Shown one piece after another: positions 36,210 to 46,479 of a stretch of 64,000 nt of DNA. Both the position numbers and the translations under genes were made by a program. Every line of letters begins with the position of its first letter. The first letter of the stretch is position 1. This stretch comes from Nitrospira sp. (GTDB lineage: Bacteria; Nitrospirota; Nitrospiria; Nitrospirales; Nitrospiraceae): positions 1 to 64,000 of the forward strand of contig JALDRG010000009.1 of assembly GCA_031315995.1 (NCBI GenBank), given 5' to 3'. Under the pieces are notes generated by a model that worked only from the letters and a program-made list of their open reading frames with translations, ran no database searches and had not been told where the DNA came from.

Positions 36210-39200
36210 ATGACGACGACACCCGTCGGCCGCGAGCCGAATCGCCTCATCCATCAGACCAGTCCTTATCTCCTCCAACATGCCTACAACCCGGTGGATT
36301 GGTACCCCTGGGGGCCGGAGGCATTGGCAGAGGCCGCGAAGGTGAACCGCCCGATTCTGCTTTCCATCGGGTATTCCTCCTGTCACTGGTGCCATGTGAT
36401 GGAGCGAGAATCGTTCGAGAATGAATCGATCGCCCGCCTGATGAATCAACATTTCGTCTGCATCAAAGTCGATCGCGAAGAGCGGCCTGATCTCGACGAA
36501 ATCTATATGCAAGCGACGCTGGCGCTGAATCGCAATCAGGGCGGATGGCCGATGACCGTGTTCCTGACTCCTGATCAGAAGCCGTTTTTCGCCGGCACGT
36601 ATTTCCCGCCGGAAGATCGATGGGGCCGTCCTGGCTTCCCGACCTTGCTGAAGAAAATCGCCGAGTATTGGGAAAAGGATCACGAGGGAGTGGTGGCACA
36701 AGCGGCGACTCTCACGGCGCGCCTCCAGGATGGAAGTCACGCCCCTTCTCCGACCACGGTGGGCGAGGCGGAACTCGACATGGCCGTGACCCAGTTTGCG
36801 GAGGACTTCGATTCCAAGCTCGGAGGATTCGGTGGCGCCCCGAAGTTCCCTCCTGCGACCGGCCTCTCGCTGCTCCTCCATTGCTATCACCGCACGAAAG
36901 ATCCCCATACGCTGACGATGGTGCGCACCACGTTGGATGCCATGGCGGCCGGCGGCATCTACGATCAGATCGGCGGCGGATTCGCCAGGTATTCGACCGA
37001 CGAACGCTGGCTCGTGCCCCATTTCGAGAAAATGCTGTACGACAATGCCCTCTTGGCTCGCGTCTACGTCGAAGCCTTTCAAGTGACGGGAGATCAGAAC
37101 TACCGGCGCGTGGCTTGCGAGACCCTCGACTATATTTTGAAGGAAATGACCTCGCCTGAGGGCGGGTTCTATTCCGCGACCGACGCCGATTCCGAAGGGG
37201 TCGAGGGAAAGTATTTCGTCTGGACACCGGAGGAAATCCGCGCCGCGGTTTCCAACGAGGAGGATGCGCGCCGGATCTGTGCGTATTACGATGTCACATC
37301 GGCCGGCAACTGGGAGCACAAGGCTGTGCTGCATACGCCCAAGACCGTCGCGTCTGCGGCGGAAGAGTTGGGGCTGACGGTCGACGAGTTACAACGGACC
37401 ATCGAACGCGTCAAACCGCTGCTTTATGCGGCGCGCGGGACACGGATTCCGCCGGGACTCGATGACAAGGTCATTACGGCCTGGAACGGCATGATGATCA
37501 GCGCCATGGCGGAAGCTGGGCGCGTATTCGGCATAGAGCGGTACCGTGCGGCCGCCGAGCGCGCCTGCGACTTTCTTCTCACTACACTCTCGAAGCCGGA
37601 CGGACGGCTCTTGCGGACCTATCGAACCGGTACGGCTCACCTGGATGCCTATCTCGAAGACTATGCCTATTTCGCAGAAGGTTTGATCGACACGTACGAG
37701 GCTGGCGGAAGCCTGCGGTATTTGCTGGCGGCGGTTCGGCAGGCTGAGCACATTCTGTCGGATTTCTCCGACCATCAATACGGCGGGTTCTTTACGACGG
37801 CCACCGGGCATGAGGCCTTGATCATGCGCAGTCGTGAAGGTCCTGACGGGGCGATACCGAGCGGGAATGCCGTGGCGGCTTCGGCGTTAGCCCGATTGTC
37901 CTATCACTTTGGGCGGGATGACTTCCGGAAGGCGGCGGCTGCGGCCGTCCGTGCCTATGGTCGCCAGATTGCCCGCTACCCGCGCGCGTTTGCCAAGAGC
38001 CTGATCGTCGTCGATCTTCTGACCGGGGGGCCGGTGGAGATCGCGGTGATCGGTCCCTCCGGCGATTCCGGTGCCGACGCCTTGCGCGACGCCGTCAGCC
38101 GGACCTATCTGCCGAATCGTGTCATTGCCTATCGTGCATCGCAGCAATCGGAGACCATGCATCCATTATTGCAGGGAAAGACCTTGGTCGATGGGAAGGC
38201 GGCGCTCTATGTCTGTCGTAATTTTGCTTGCGGACAGCCGATCACCGATCCGGCGGACCTCCCTGCCCTGCTTGATCCGACTCAACGGGCCGCAGCTCCA
38301 TCGGCTGCGCCGGAGCAGAAGGTATTGAGCGGGACATTGTATCCGGGTGCCGCGACCGTTCAAGGCACTGCGTCGTATGCCGCTCGAAAGATCCACGAAT
38401 CGACGGGAGCGGGCTCGCCGGCGCAGGGATTCGGGCCTTTCGCGGCCACAGGGCTCACGGCAAGCCGACTCGGATTCGGGACCTACCGGGTGGGTCAGCG
38501 TGAGGCGGAACATCGAGAGGCATTGCTCAAGGCGATTCGCTCGGGCTGCAACCTGATCGACACCTCGACGAATTACATGGACGGTGAGAGCGAGCAACTG
38601 GTCGGCGCGGTCTTGCAGCAGTTGATGCGTGCCGGTGAAGTGGCCCGCGAGGAAGTCATCGTGGTGTCGAAGATCGGATATGTGCAGGGCCAGAATCTGG
38701 TGCACGCCAAGGCGCGGGACAAAGCCGGAAAGTCCTATCCGGACATGGTGAAATACGGCGAGGATCTCTGGCATTGTATCCATCCGGAGTTTCTGGCGGA
38801 CCAACTGACGCTCTCGCTGGATCGACTGGGGTTGGCGACATTGGATGTCTGCCTGCTCCATAATCCGGAGTATTTTCTTTCGCACGCGACTCGTCTCGGC
38901 GCGACTGAGCAACGGGATGTGCCCACGCTGCGGAAAGAATTCTATTCGCGACTTCAACTGGCGTTTGAGTATTGCGAACGCCAAGTCGAAGCCGGTCGGC
39001 TTCGGGGGTACGGCGTCTCATCGAATACGTCCAGCACATTGCCGGATGAGCCCGGGGCTACCTCCTTGTCCCGCATGATTGCGGCGGCCAAGGCGGCGGC
39101 TCAGAACGTGGGCCTCTCGTCACACCACTTTCGAGTGGTCCAATGTCCGATGAATCTGTACGAGTCCGGCGCGGCCTTGATCCGGAATACCGGTCCGGGC

Positions 39201-39908
39201 GACAGCCGCACGTTGTTGGAGGAAGCCGTGCAGGAAGGTATTGCGGTCTTGGTCAACCGCCCGTTGAATGCCATGCCCGCCCAGCGCGGCGGGGTCGTGC
39301 GGCTGGCTGATGTGCCGGTGCCGGCCCCGGAAGCCGATTTTGATGTGCAGCGACAGAAAGTGGCCGTGCTGGAGGAGGAGTATCGAACGGCGCTCGCGCC
39401 GGCTGTCGCGCACAGCGGCCAGGGAATGCTCCCCGACGACTTTTTCCGCTGGGCCGATGAATTGAATCGCATCCGCGCGCAGGTGCAAGGCTTGGAGCAT
39501 TGGGAGCAAATCGAAACCCAGATGATCGCGCCCCACGTGAATCAGGTGCTTCGAGCGCTCTCGGACGCGTTTAAAGGAACCGTGGCCGAACAGTGGGAGG
39601 CCTGGCGAGATCGGTATGTGCCGGAACTGCTGGCGCTGCTGCGAACGCTGCACCGGGAGGCTGCCGAGCGGAGCCGTCTGCGCGCCGAGGACCTGCATCG
39701 AACCATCAATCCGTTGTTGCCCGAGCACAGACGGGCCGCGACGTTGTCACAGAAGGCCTTGTGGATTCTCGCCAGCACGCCCGGCGTCACGTCGGTGCTG
39801 AACGGCATGCGCTCGCCGGCCTACGTAGAGGATGCGCTGCAGATCTTGCGATGGGAACCACTGCCGGCGCCGAGTCGAGTCTACGAGCGGTGCGCCGAAA
39901 AGAAGTAA
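36210..39908 (+). CDS. Fusion: SPATA20-like thioredoxin-domain (DUF255) protein + aldo/keto reductase
   Basis: 1232 aa. Residues 1-about 690 are a complete YyaL/SPATA20-type protein: [21 protein letters not shown], thioredoxin-like CHWC at 58-61, [11 protein letters not shown], then the (alpha/alpha)6-barrel half ([44 protein letters not shown]). A linker of about 50 residues rich in Ala/Pro leads to a second full domain from about 741 ([15 protein letters not shown]) that is an aldo/keto reductase with the tetrad Asp784, Tyr789, Lys821, His884 visible in [16 protein letters not shown] and LLHNPEYF. The last 250 residues add a helical insert before a closing [20 protein letters not shown]. 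Cytoplasmic; substrate unknown. No stop or frameshift between the halves. Confidence 0.9.
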   Translation: MTTTPVGREPNRLIHQTSPYLLQHAYNPVDWYPWGPEALAEAAKVNRPILLSIGYSSCHWCHVMERESFENESIARLMNQHFVCIKVDREERPDLDEIYMQATLALNRNQGGWPMTVFLTPDQKPFFAGTYFPPEDRWGRPGFPTLLKKIAEYWEKDHEGVVAQAATLTARLQDGSHAPSPTTVGEAELDMAVTQFAEDFDSKLGGFGGAPKFPPATGLSLLLHCYHRTKDPHTLTMVRTTLDAMAAGGIYDQIGGGFARYSTDERWLVPHFEKMLYDNALLARVYVEAFQVTGDQNYRRVACETLDYILKEMTSPEGGFYSATDADSEGVEGKYFVWTPEEIRAAVSNEEDARRICAYYDVTSAGNWEHKAVLHTPKTVASAAEELGLTVDELQRTIERVKPLLYAARGTRIPPGLDDKVITAWNGMMISAMAEAGRVFGIERYRAAAERACDFLLTTLSKPDGRLLRTYRTGTAHLDAYLEDYAYFAEGLIDTYEAGGSLRYLLAAVRQAEHILSDFSDHQYGGFFTTATGHEALIMRSREGPDGAIPSGNAVAASALARLSYHFGRDDFRKAAAAAVRAYGRQIARYPRAFAKSLIVVDLLTGGPVEIAVIGPSGDSGADALRDAVSRTYLPNRVIAYRASQQSETMHPLLQGKTLVDGKAALYVCRNFACGQPITDPADLPALLDPTQRAAAPSAAPEQKVLSGTLYPGAATVQGTASYAARKIHESTGAGSPAQGFGPFAATGLTASRLGFGTYRVGQREAEHREALLKAIRSGCNLIDTSTNYMDGESEQLVGAVLQQLMRAGEVAREEVIVVSKIGYVQGQNLVHAKARDKAGKSYPDMVKYGEDLWHCIHPEFLADQLTLSLDRLGLATLDVCLLHNPEYFLSHATRLGATEQRDVPTLRKEFYSRLQLAFEYCERQVEAGRLRGYGVSSNTSSTLPDEPGATSLSRMIAAAKAAAQNVGLSSHHFRVVQCPMNLYESGAALIRNTGPGDSRTLLEEAVQEGIAVLVNRPLNAMPAQRGGVVRLADVPVPAPEADFDVQRQKVAVLEEEYRTALAPAVAHSGQGMLPDDFFRWADELNRIRAQVQGLEHWEQIETQMIAPHVNQVLRALSDAFKGTVAEQWEAWRDRYVPELLALLRTLHREAAERSRLRAEDLHRTINPLLPEHRRAATLSQKALWILASTPGVTSVLNGMRSPAYVEDALQILRWEPLPAPSRVYERCAEKK

Positions 39909-39982
39909 CTTGCCCTGTTCGCTCGTTTTGATTATTCTGTCCCTCGTCCAATCCTAGAACTCACCTTGCGCCGGAGGTCTTC

Positions 39983-40558
39983 ATGATATGTTTGCGCCCC
40001 TGTGTCCTGCTCGCAGTGCTTGCCGTCGCCGGCCCTCTGTTTCTTGACGGTTGCGCGAGCAAGTCGGGAACCAGCGGAGGAAATACGGCGACCCCGCCGA
40101 AGCCCCGCATGGAGGAGCGTATCGCTGCAGCTCCGGTTCAGGAAATCCCCGCCCCGCCCGAGCCGGCTCCGGTCCCGTTGCGTTCGGTGGAAATGGCCAC
40201 GCGCAATGCCACCGGGGAGCAGAACATTCCCTTTCCCGATGTGCTGTTTGATTTTGATCAATATGTGCTGCGGGACGACGCCCTCACAGCGGTCGAAGAC
40301 AATGCCAAGCGATTAAAGGACAACCAGGTGACCAAGGTCTTGTTGGAAGGCCGCTGCGACGAAATCGGCACGTCTGAATATAATTTAGTGTTAGGTGAAC
40401 GGCGGGCGCTCTCCGTGAAACGGTACCTCGAAGCGTTGGGAATCAATCAACTCCAAGTCGATGTCACCAGTTATGGAAAAGACCGTCCCTTGTGTCTTCA
40501 GCACAATCCGGTCTGCTGGCAAAAAAATCGCAGCGTGCATTTTGTCGTGAAAGAGTAG
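39983..40558 (+). CDS. OmpA/Pal-family peptidoglycan-associated lipoprotein
   Basis: 191 aa with a lipoprotein signal peptide and lipobox LDGC (Cys24), a Pro-rich linker (about 45-70), and an OmpA-like domain from about 85 (VLFDFDQYVLRDDA, LEGRCDEIGTSEYNLVLGERRA, DVTSYGKDRPLC). Anchored in the outer membrane and bound to peptidoglycan. No tolB neighbour; a second, non-Tol Pal paralogue is possible. An unusual Cys pair lies near the C-terminus (LCLQHNPVCW). SD: CGGAGG 6 bases upstream. Confidence 0.92.
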   Translation: MICLRPCVLLAVLAVAGPLFLDGCASKSGTSGGNTATPPKPRMEERIAAAPVQEIPAPPEPAPVPLRSVEMATRNATGEQNIPFPDVLFDFDQYVLRDDALTAVEDNAKRLKDNQVTKVLLEGRCDEIGTSEYNLVLGERRALSVKRYLEALGINQLQVDVTSYGKDRPLCLQHNPVCWQKNRSVHFVVKE

Positions 40559-40585
40559 TCGTACGTCAGGGTTTCTTTCCCGACA

Positions 40586-40614
40586 GCGGCATGGGTGATT
40601 CTCGCTCATGCCGC
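40586..40614 (+). terminator. Hairpin downstream of the Pal-like gene
   Basis: GCGGCATG (40586-40593) / CATGCCGC (40607-40614), loop 13; followed by a short T/C-rich stretch (GCCTGTTCCTCC). Confidence 0.55.
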
Positions 40615-40768
40615 GCCTGTTCCTCCCCCCACCGCAATGCCAAACGTAACGTAGAATTTACGTACGCCTAACAGTCCTGGAACGTCGCAGTACTATTCTT
40701 CCTGTGAAAACATCGGCATGGGGTGATACGCCCGGCCGTCAACACACAGTCAACAGGGAGGAAGCAGA

Positions 40769-41152
40769 ATGGTGACCATCAGTCAGCTCATGACGAAGAC
40801 GCTTGTAACGGTGCCGGCTGGCACGTCAGTGGCCGACGCAGCCAGGATGATGAACGACCGCCATGTCGGCAGCCTGTTCGTCGAGCAGAACGAACGCGTG
40901 GTCGGCATCGTGACGGAATCCGATATCGTTCGAAAGGTCGTGGGAGAAAACAAGCCGGTGCATTTTGTCTCGGTCGAATCGATCATGAGTAGTCCCGTCA
41001 TCAGCCTCGACGAGCGACGTTCGATCACGGAGGCGGCCGACCTCATGCAACATCACCATACGCGCCATCTGGGCGTCTTGAAGAGCGGCTCGATCGTGGG
41101 TGTGTTGTCGGTCAGGGACTTGTTGCAGCCGGTATCGGTGGACGAGTTCTAA
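40769..41152 (+). CDS. Two-CBS-domain protein
   Basis: 127 aa, essentially only a CBS pair: TISQLMTKTLVTVPAGTSVADAARMM ... VGIVTESDIVRKVV, and VESIMSSPVISLDERRSITEAADLM ... VGVLSVRDLLQPV. Binds adenosyl nucleotides in known relatives; a stand-alone energy or stress sensor, partner unknown. SD: AGGGAGG 12 bases upstream. Confidence 0.93.
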   Translation: MVTISQLMTKTLVTVPAGTSVADAARMMNDRHVGSLFVEQNERVVGIVTESDIVRKVVGENKPVHFVSVESIMSSPVISLDERRSITEAADLMQHHHTRHLGVLKSGSIVGVLSVRDLLQPVSVDEF

Positions 41153-41404
41153 ACCTCTGCCGGTCGCCTGCCTGGGTGCCGCTTCACCCGCACCCGGCAA
41201 GGCGTCATACCTCTATCGAGGGTCCGTTTCTCCGGCCGTACAACTTGTTTTGTCTCCTCCCATAGCCGCTTTTAGACTCTTCCCCTCTGTCCATGGGACA
41301 GCTTCGTCCTCCGTCCGTTCGCGACGCAATCGAATATATCGCACACCGCTGCGTGAACACCCCGGTTGTGTCGGAGAACAACGCGATGGGCCTGGAAAGA
41401 CTGG

Positions 41405-42121
41405 TCAGGAGTTCTGGAGTTTATAGCCAACCCCTCGAATCGTGACGATGAACATCGGTCTGGAAGGATCTGCCTCGATCTTCTGGCGTAACGAATGGAT
41501 GTGGACATCCAGCGCATGTTCTTCAAGGGCATAGTCCTCTCCCCAGACTCGATTGAGCAGATCCTGGCGGGACAAGACGAGACCCGGTGTCAGGAGAAAC
41601 TGATGGAGGATCCGAAACTCTTTCGGTGTCAGTTCGACGAGTGTTCCGCCGACCGTCACTTCATGGCGGGCGATATCCATCACAAGACCTTCGGTGCGGA
41701 GAACGGAGGACGGTGCCGATGTCATAGTGCGTCGGCGAAGCATGGCTCGAATGTGTGCAAGGAGTTCACGGTAGTGGGCGGAAGGAAACACCAGGTCAAA
41801 TCCCGCGTCGAGCTCTGCGATGCCATCATCCGGACCACCGGACTGTTCAAACGGTGACACCACAATGACCGGGATCGTTAAGGGCAGTTGTTTTCTGTGT
41901 ATCGGCTCCTTCGTCATCAGCGTTCGATCCAGCAGGATGACGGCCGGAGGCCATCGGCGGATTTCAGTCAGCGCGTGAGACAGTGTCGGCGCGACGATGA
42001 GGTTATATCCGTTGGGCTTCAGCACCCTGGTCAGGTTGTCCTCCAGCGGCTGTTCGCGGCTTATCAAGAGCAAGAGAAGGACACTCGTGGGGGATGACAT
42101 AGATGATGCCTCAGGTTGCAT
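41405..42121 (-). CDS. PhoB/OmpR-family response regulator with degenerate receiver
   Basis: 238 aa. The C-terminal winged-helix domain (about 140-238) is canonical: ELTPKEFRILHQFLLTPG, RVWGEDY, ALDVHIHSLRQKIE, IVTIRGVGYKLQ. The receiver domain keeps the phosphorylatable aspartate position (Asp65, ILLDRT) but lacks the acidic pair after strand 1 (SREQ instead of DD/ED) and the conserved lysine (PSA at about 113-115 instead of TKP). It is therefore unlikely to be phosphorylated normally. No histidine kinase is in the window. The phosphate-uptake neighbours make PhoB-type control of this island likely. Alternative start at 42100. Confidence 0.9.
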   Translation of the reverse strand: MQPEASSMSSPTSVLLLLLISREQPLEDNLTRVLKPNGYNLIVAPTLSHALTEIRRWPPAVILLDRTLMTKEPIHRKQLPLTIPVIVVSPFEQSGGPDDGIAELDAGFDLVFPSAHYRELLAHIRAMLRRRTMTSAPSSVLRTEGLVMDIARHEVTVGGTLVELTPKEFRILHQFLLTPGLVLSRQDLLNRVWGEDYALEEHALDVHIHSLRQKIEADPSRPMFIVTIRGVGYKLQNS

Positions 42122-42211
42122 GAGGAAACCTAGAGCGCATCGGTTGTTGAGTCGTTGCCATTCCGTTACGGACGCGTAAATTTCTCGTCTACGTCGCTCA
42201 TGCTGGGACTC

Positions 42212-42229
42212 GTTTACACAGTGTTAACA
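42212..42229 (+). promoter_or_regulatory. Candidate Pho box between the regulator and the porin
   Basis: 7-4-7 direct repeat GTTTACA-CAGT-GTTAACA, 91 bases before the regulator's start and 181 before the porin's, so it could serve either. It matches two other boxes in this island (46462, 58358). Confidence 0.6.
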
Positions 42230-42409
42230 ACCCGGTGATGGCTTCGTCACATCAGGGCCTGATACTCGCCGCGTGAAATCGCCCGAGCAGCATTGATTGA
42301 AAGTAGAGAGGGATCGCAGCCTCTGTAGGATCTCGTGGTTGAACGTCTCCGTATACGGAGCGGATTATCCGGCGCGAAGTCATCAGCATCACACAATGAG
42401 GAGGATTGA

Positions 42410-43921
42410 ATGGAATACGGCGCGAGATGTGTTTTGAAATGGGCTGCCGCAGGAGCCTGCATTGCAGGCTGGCTCATGATGTCGCCGCTGCAAGCGTGGT
42501 CAGGGTCAGAAGAGCCGGTCCCTCGGCTGTTTGCCCAGGGACCAGCGGTGCCCGATCCGATGATGAGAAACATGGAGGCAAATCCCTCTGCCATCCCGAC
42601 CGCGGTGGGCAGCGAGCGGGAAACATCTGGACAAAACCTTTCGATTGAAAGCACTTCGCTGGAAAGTCTCTTGCTGGAAAAAGGCGTGATCACTCAGGAG
42701 GACTGGATTCGACTGAAGGCTGAAGAGGAGCGTCGGGTCTTCGAGCAGTCGGCCGAACTGCAGATGGCCGGTAATCCTCGCTGGTACGAGCGGATTCGTA
42801 TCAACGGGTATAGTCAATTTAAATACAACGCCGGAGCCAGTAATCGGTTATTTGACTTGCCCTTGAACGACAGCTTCGGCGATCAGCAGGGCAATGAGTT
42901 CTATGTCCGACGTCTCCGGTTGGTGTTTCAAGGTCAGGTATCCGAACGGGTGGCATTCTTCACCCAGTTCGCGTTGGAAGGAGATCACCAACCGCTAAAC
43001 AACAAAGAAATTATCGACGCGTACGCAGACACCTATCTCACCAAAGATCGGGTGCATCGACTGCGATGGGGACTCCATCGTGTCCCGAACTCATTCGATA
43101 CCTACCGCTCGAGCACGAACCGGCAGGAAATGGACCGACACGAATCGGTACAGAGCGGCGCTCCCGGGGAGCGGGACCTTGGCGTCGCATACTATTGGAG
43201 CCCCAAAATCGCCCAGGAACGATTTGCGCAGCTGGCAGCCTACCACAATGGACCGGGCGATTACGGCGTCTTCGGCATCATGGTGTACAACGGTCAAAGC
43301 CGGAGCCGTTTGGAACTCAACAAGGATAAACACATCGGCGCGAAGCTCTCCTATCCATTCCAATTTCAAAACGGGAGAATGCTCGAAGCCGGTGTCCTCG
43401 GCTATCACGGCGTGTTCGCCGTGCAGGGTGCGAGCCAGCCTAACGTGAACAGCTCTGCGATCTGCAGCAGTCCCTTGGGCTCAGAAGGCGGGTGCGATAT
43501 CAAGGATCAACGAGTTACAGCGTACGTCTGGACCCCTCCGCAGCCGTGGGGTATCCAGGCGGAATTCACCGTCGGCCGAGGTCCGAAACGGAACGGTCAA
43601 ACGAATATCATTGAAGAGAGCCAAATCATCGGAGGGTACGTTCAAGCCAACTATACCTGGCGCTACTCCGATGTGGGCATGCTGACGCCCTACATTCGAT
43701 ATGGCGAATATTATGGCGGGTTCAAGTCGTTGAACGGCGCTCCAGACGGACAATCACGAACGTGGAACTTCGGAATTGCCTGGGAACCGGATACCCACTG
43801 GCGCTTCATGGCGGATTATGTGATCAAGGATGGTCTCAACAGCACATTGGTCGCGAATCGTATGCAGTCTGACTTCGACGCCTCTCAATTGCGCTTTCAA
43901 GCCCAGTGGTTCTGGAATTAG
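42410..43921 (+). CDS. Phosphate-selective porin (OprO/OprP family)
   Basis: 503 aa outer-membrane beta-barrel. N-terminal signal region (about 1-31, AGWLMMSPLQAWS), a short helical segment with ESLLLEKGVITQEDWIRLKAEEE, as in many O/P porins, then the barrel starting at about residue 128 (RIRINGYSQFKYNAG, FYVRRLRLVFQGQVSERVAFF) and ending on aromatic LRFQAQWFWN, a proper outer-membrane C-terminal phenylalanine/tryptophan-type signature. Placement beside a PhoB-like regulator, a candidate Pho box and a pst operon supports a phosphate or polyphosphate uptake role. SD: GAGGAG 7 bases upstream. Confidence 0.88.
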   Translation: MEYGARCVLKWAAAGACIAGWLMMSPLQAWSGSEEPVPRLFAQGPAVPDPMMRNMEANPSAIPTAVGSERETSGQNLSIESTSLESLLLEKGVITQEDWIRLKAEEERRVFEQSAELQMAGNPRWYERIRINGYSQFKYNAGASNRLFDLPLNDSFGDQQGNEFYVRRLRLVFQGQVSERVAFFTQFALEGDHQPLNNKEIIDAYADTYLTKDRVHRLRWGLHRVPNSFDTYRSSTNRQEMDRHESVQSGAPGERDLGVAYYWSPKIAQERFAQLAAYHNGPGDYGVFGIMVYNGQSRSRLELNKDKHIGAKLSYPFQFQNGRMLEAGVLGYHGVFAVQGASQPNVNSSAICSSPLGSEGGCDIKDQRVTAYVWTPPQPWGIQAEFTVGRGPKRNGQTNIIEESQIIGGYVQANYTWRYSDVGMLTPYIRYGEYYGGFKSLNGAPDGQSRTWNFGIAWEPDTHWRFMADYVIKDGLNSTLVANRMQSDFDASQLRFQAQWFWN

Positions 43922-43946
43922 ACGCGCCACGTCATTAGAACGACAA

Positions 43947-43974
43947 GGAGTTCGGAGCAGAGGCTCCGGACTCC
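43947..43974 (+). terminator. Terminator downstream of the porin
   Basis: 12-bp stem with one G-U pair, GGAGTTCGGAGC (43947-43958) / GCTCCGGACTCC (43963-43974), loop AGAG, then CCCCATTCTATTC. Confidence 0.75.
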
Positions 43975-44459
43975 TCCCCCATTCTATTCACGATCCGAAT
44001 CCTGCCCTGCTTCGGAATGTAGCGGGTCTCTCCCACACGCTCTCATAGAACGTATCTTGTCGACGTGATGACCATGCCGCCGTTCTGATCCTCACACTCG
44101 TTTTAGCCTGAATGTTCTGATGTGCCGATCGATCACCCTGTGCGAGTGGACGCGTAGGGCCTCGGCGCGATGCACTGGGACTTCGTTCGCTTGTCGGATC
44201 GATGGGGTGAGGAGATGGGAACGTTACTGGTCAGTCCGGGGCCGCTGGTCGAACGGCGATCGGTGAACCGGCCTATGGGCCGGGCGCGAAGGCGTGGATT
44301 TTATTTCACGATCGTTTGTTGGAGATCGATGGCCAGGATTCTGCCGTGTCGATGTGCAGATGGACTCTTGGCGATCTTCCGGCGTCGTCGAAGGGCTGAA
44401 CTCCAGGCAGCTGGTCTGCGGGAAATCGGAACAAGGGCTGTCCACTGCCGGATCCGAAA
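43975..44459. other. Stretch without a recognisable gene
   Basis: About 485 bases with only short, motif-free open frames on either strand. It may be the eroded 3' part of the secreted-protein pseudogene to its right (minus strand), but I see no convincing match. Confidence 0.4.
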
Positions 44460-44957
44460 TCCATGACCATGTTCTGATTCATACGTCGGTCGGGAGAGTC
44501 CGGTTATTGGCCAAGATCACAAACAGATGGGTATTCTGCACGAACATGCCTCCGGAGGTAGTCGCGAGCCCGCGCCGGGATCCGAGATCCGTCGATAAAA
44601 CGTGACCAATTCCCGTGGGGTGACTTGGGCCAATGCATGGCTTATAACCCAGGAGCCAGCGAAGTGGATTTCAGTGGAGGTAAAGGCCGGCGCCCCCTGT
44701 GTCCCCGTGATCAACGAACCGATGAATCCCGACCGCGGGTGACACGGAGGCCGCCCAGGTACTCGCGCGATCTGGTCCGTCGTCCTCGGGCTGGATGGCT
44801 ATGCCCGGCTCCGGCCCGTTCGTCGACATAGAGCCGAATCGTGGTAATCGGGTCTTGGTAGGAGGATGCGTGGCGGCGGTGGACTGCTACATCAGACTGC
44901 CCGACCAGGGCTAAGAGCCGCGAGACAGAGCAGGACGGGAAAGGGGGCTGTTTTCAT
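44460..44957 (-). pseudogene. Decayed secreted-protein gene
   Basis: Starts cleanly at 44957 (GGAGATGACTCG upstream) with a signal peptide MKTAPFPVLLCLAALSPG, then hits TGA at codon 22. Other frames carry on coherently: PITTIRLYVDERAGAGHS, then GFIGSLITGTQGAPAFTST and EIHFAGSWVISHALAQVTP, then FVQNTHLFVILANNRTLPTDV. At least three frameshifts are needed to join them. The 'VDxxxGAGH ... GSLITGTxGAPAFTSTEIHFAGSW' flavour is that of a secreted beta-rich protein; family not identified. Confidence 0.6.
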
Positions 44958-45049
44958 CGAGTCATCTCCGCTGAAGAACCTGGGTGATGGGAACCGGTGA
45001 TCGGTTCATACAATGAGCGCCTGAACGACTGAGCGATAGAGCGCCGCAT

Positions 45050-46280
45050 GCTACCAGACATGCACGAAAAAGGGGAGCGTTCTTGCAGGGCCAGAACGTT
45101 CCCTTTCTCGAACAATCGGAAGCTGAGCGGCCCGATCAGCGAGTCGCACCGGCGACAGGATCTGGTTGTTTTCCTGGATATGGACCATCGCGCCCTTGCG
45201 CAGTCCCAACTCCTGCAGGTTTTGCCACCTGGATCCGTTCAAGGAAACGTATCGCGCGTGCCACGGTTTCTTGCCCCCTGTCGGCTGTTGACGAATGAGA
45301 GGAACTCGCCACGAACGGATCAGCGCATTCTTGGGATTCCTTTTCACGTAGAGATACAAGAACAGCCCAATGGGTAGGTGCCGGAGGTGACAGTCTCCAT
45401 CGAGGGCAGCACCGCCTGGTCGGTTCGGCGGCTATCGGTGCCCTGGCGTACCGCAGAAATATTGAATCCGGTCCCCGCATAACCGATGGCCAACGGATCG
45501 CGGGCGATCCCAGCGGTAATCGGACTTGACGATTTCCGCCACCGTCTTAGCAACTCGCCGTCTTTCAGGGCGACATGCTTGAAGAACTCGCGTGCCCGGA
45601 CCGCTTGTCACGGCCATACAGATGGATGAGTTGTTGTGCCAAGGTGGATTCGAAGGGGGAGTCAGCACGCTCCCCCAATTGGCAATGGCCAGTTGCCCCC
45701 GTTTATGGTCTTTCCCGAAAATGGCATCGACCTGTGCAAGGGTCAGAAGGCGAACAGGGTTTGTCCTTGTGGACATAAATCACGACAGCATCCATCGCAG
45801 TAGGCACCTCAGGCACGGACCACATCAGTTGGATTCGATACCCTTCTGCTCCTCTTCCGTCAGTTGACGGGACGGGGCCAATATCCGACACGATTGGATC
45901 CCCCGGTCCCCTTTCCTCGCACCTTATCGCCACGGCGTTGATAGGAGAGGCCCAGCTGGAACTCACGAATGGCCGCACTTGACCCGGTGCCTTCAACCCG
46001 CAATCTCCACGTCGGAACATAGGCTCGCTTAAATTGAGCAGACAACTTCGAGATCAACGGTTGCGTAATATCGACGGCAATGCTGAATTTGCCATGGAGG
46101 CCGTTATGGTTGGTATAGGGTTCAATCGCAGGATCGATCGTCGGTCCTCCCGCTTGAAGTGAAACAGCATGTTCCGCCCAGACATCCATCCTCCGGATAA
46201 GGGCAGAGTATAAGCGGTAGCAACGATGCGTTGGCCGCAGTGCCGGGATAGGGTCGAGAATGGATGTGCTGCATCGTCAT
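45050..46280 (-). pseudogene. Decayed PstS-like phosphate-binding protein gene
   Basis: ATG at 46280 has CGGAGG 4 bases upstream and opens MTMQHIHSRPYPG then a signal-like LLPLIL. Successive frames then supply PstS blocks in order: GLHGKFSIAVDITQPLISKL and LRVEGTGSSAA (46189-45950), VPTAMDAVVIYVHKDKP (about 45800), LTLAQVDAIFGKDHKRGQLA (about 45730), AIGYAGTGFNISAVR (about 45480), VTSGTYPLG (about 45400), LYVKRNPKNALIR and YVSLNG near the end. These align with FVNKDNPIKGLTVDEVDALF, GIGYSGIGYTTSGVR and NGTYPLWRYLYIYV of the intact pstS at 58456. Several indels disrupt it. It is a paralogue, not a recent duplicate. Confidence 0.78.
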
Positions 46281-46461
46281 ATGGCCTCCGTATGAAGTGA
46301 TGGATGCTGCTGACAAGTCTTCCCGGTTCAAAGGAAGCACACGGAACGTCGTCTCGTGCCGGTGTCAGGATACAGGCGGGTGCCGGTCTGCCAGCGAGAT
46401 ACTGCTCTGTTAACTCTGGCATTCCTCGACCTCCTCGCATATTGACGCTGTCTCTTTCGGT

Positions 46462-46479
46462 AGGTAACGGCGTTGTAAC
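46462..46479 (-). promoter_or_regulatory. Candidate Pho box upstream of the PstS-like pseudogene
   Basis: Minus strand GTTACAA-CGCC-GTTACCT, a 7-4-7 direct repeat with the same CGCC spacer as the pstS box. It lies 182 bases before the pseudogene's start and between it and the plus-strand PsiE-like remnant. Confidence 0.5.

Noticed and set aside
36171..37334. 387-codon open frame on the minus strand
   Set aside because: Lies wholly opposite the DUF255-AKR fusion gene, which has clear family motifs; the minus frame is Arg/His-rich with no motif or ribosome site. A shadow of high-GC codon bias.
40640..40700. ACGTA-GAATT-TACGT dyad upstream of the CBS gene as a Pho box
   Set aside because: It is an inverted, not direct, repeat and does not match the 7-4-7 pattern; too short to call as an operator with confidence.
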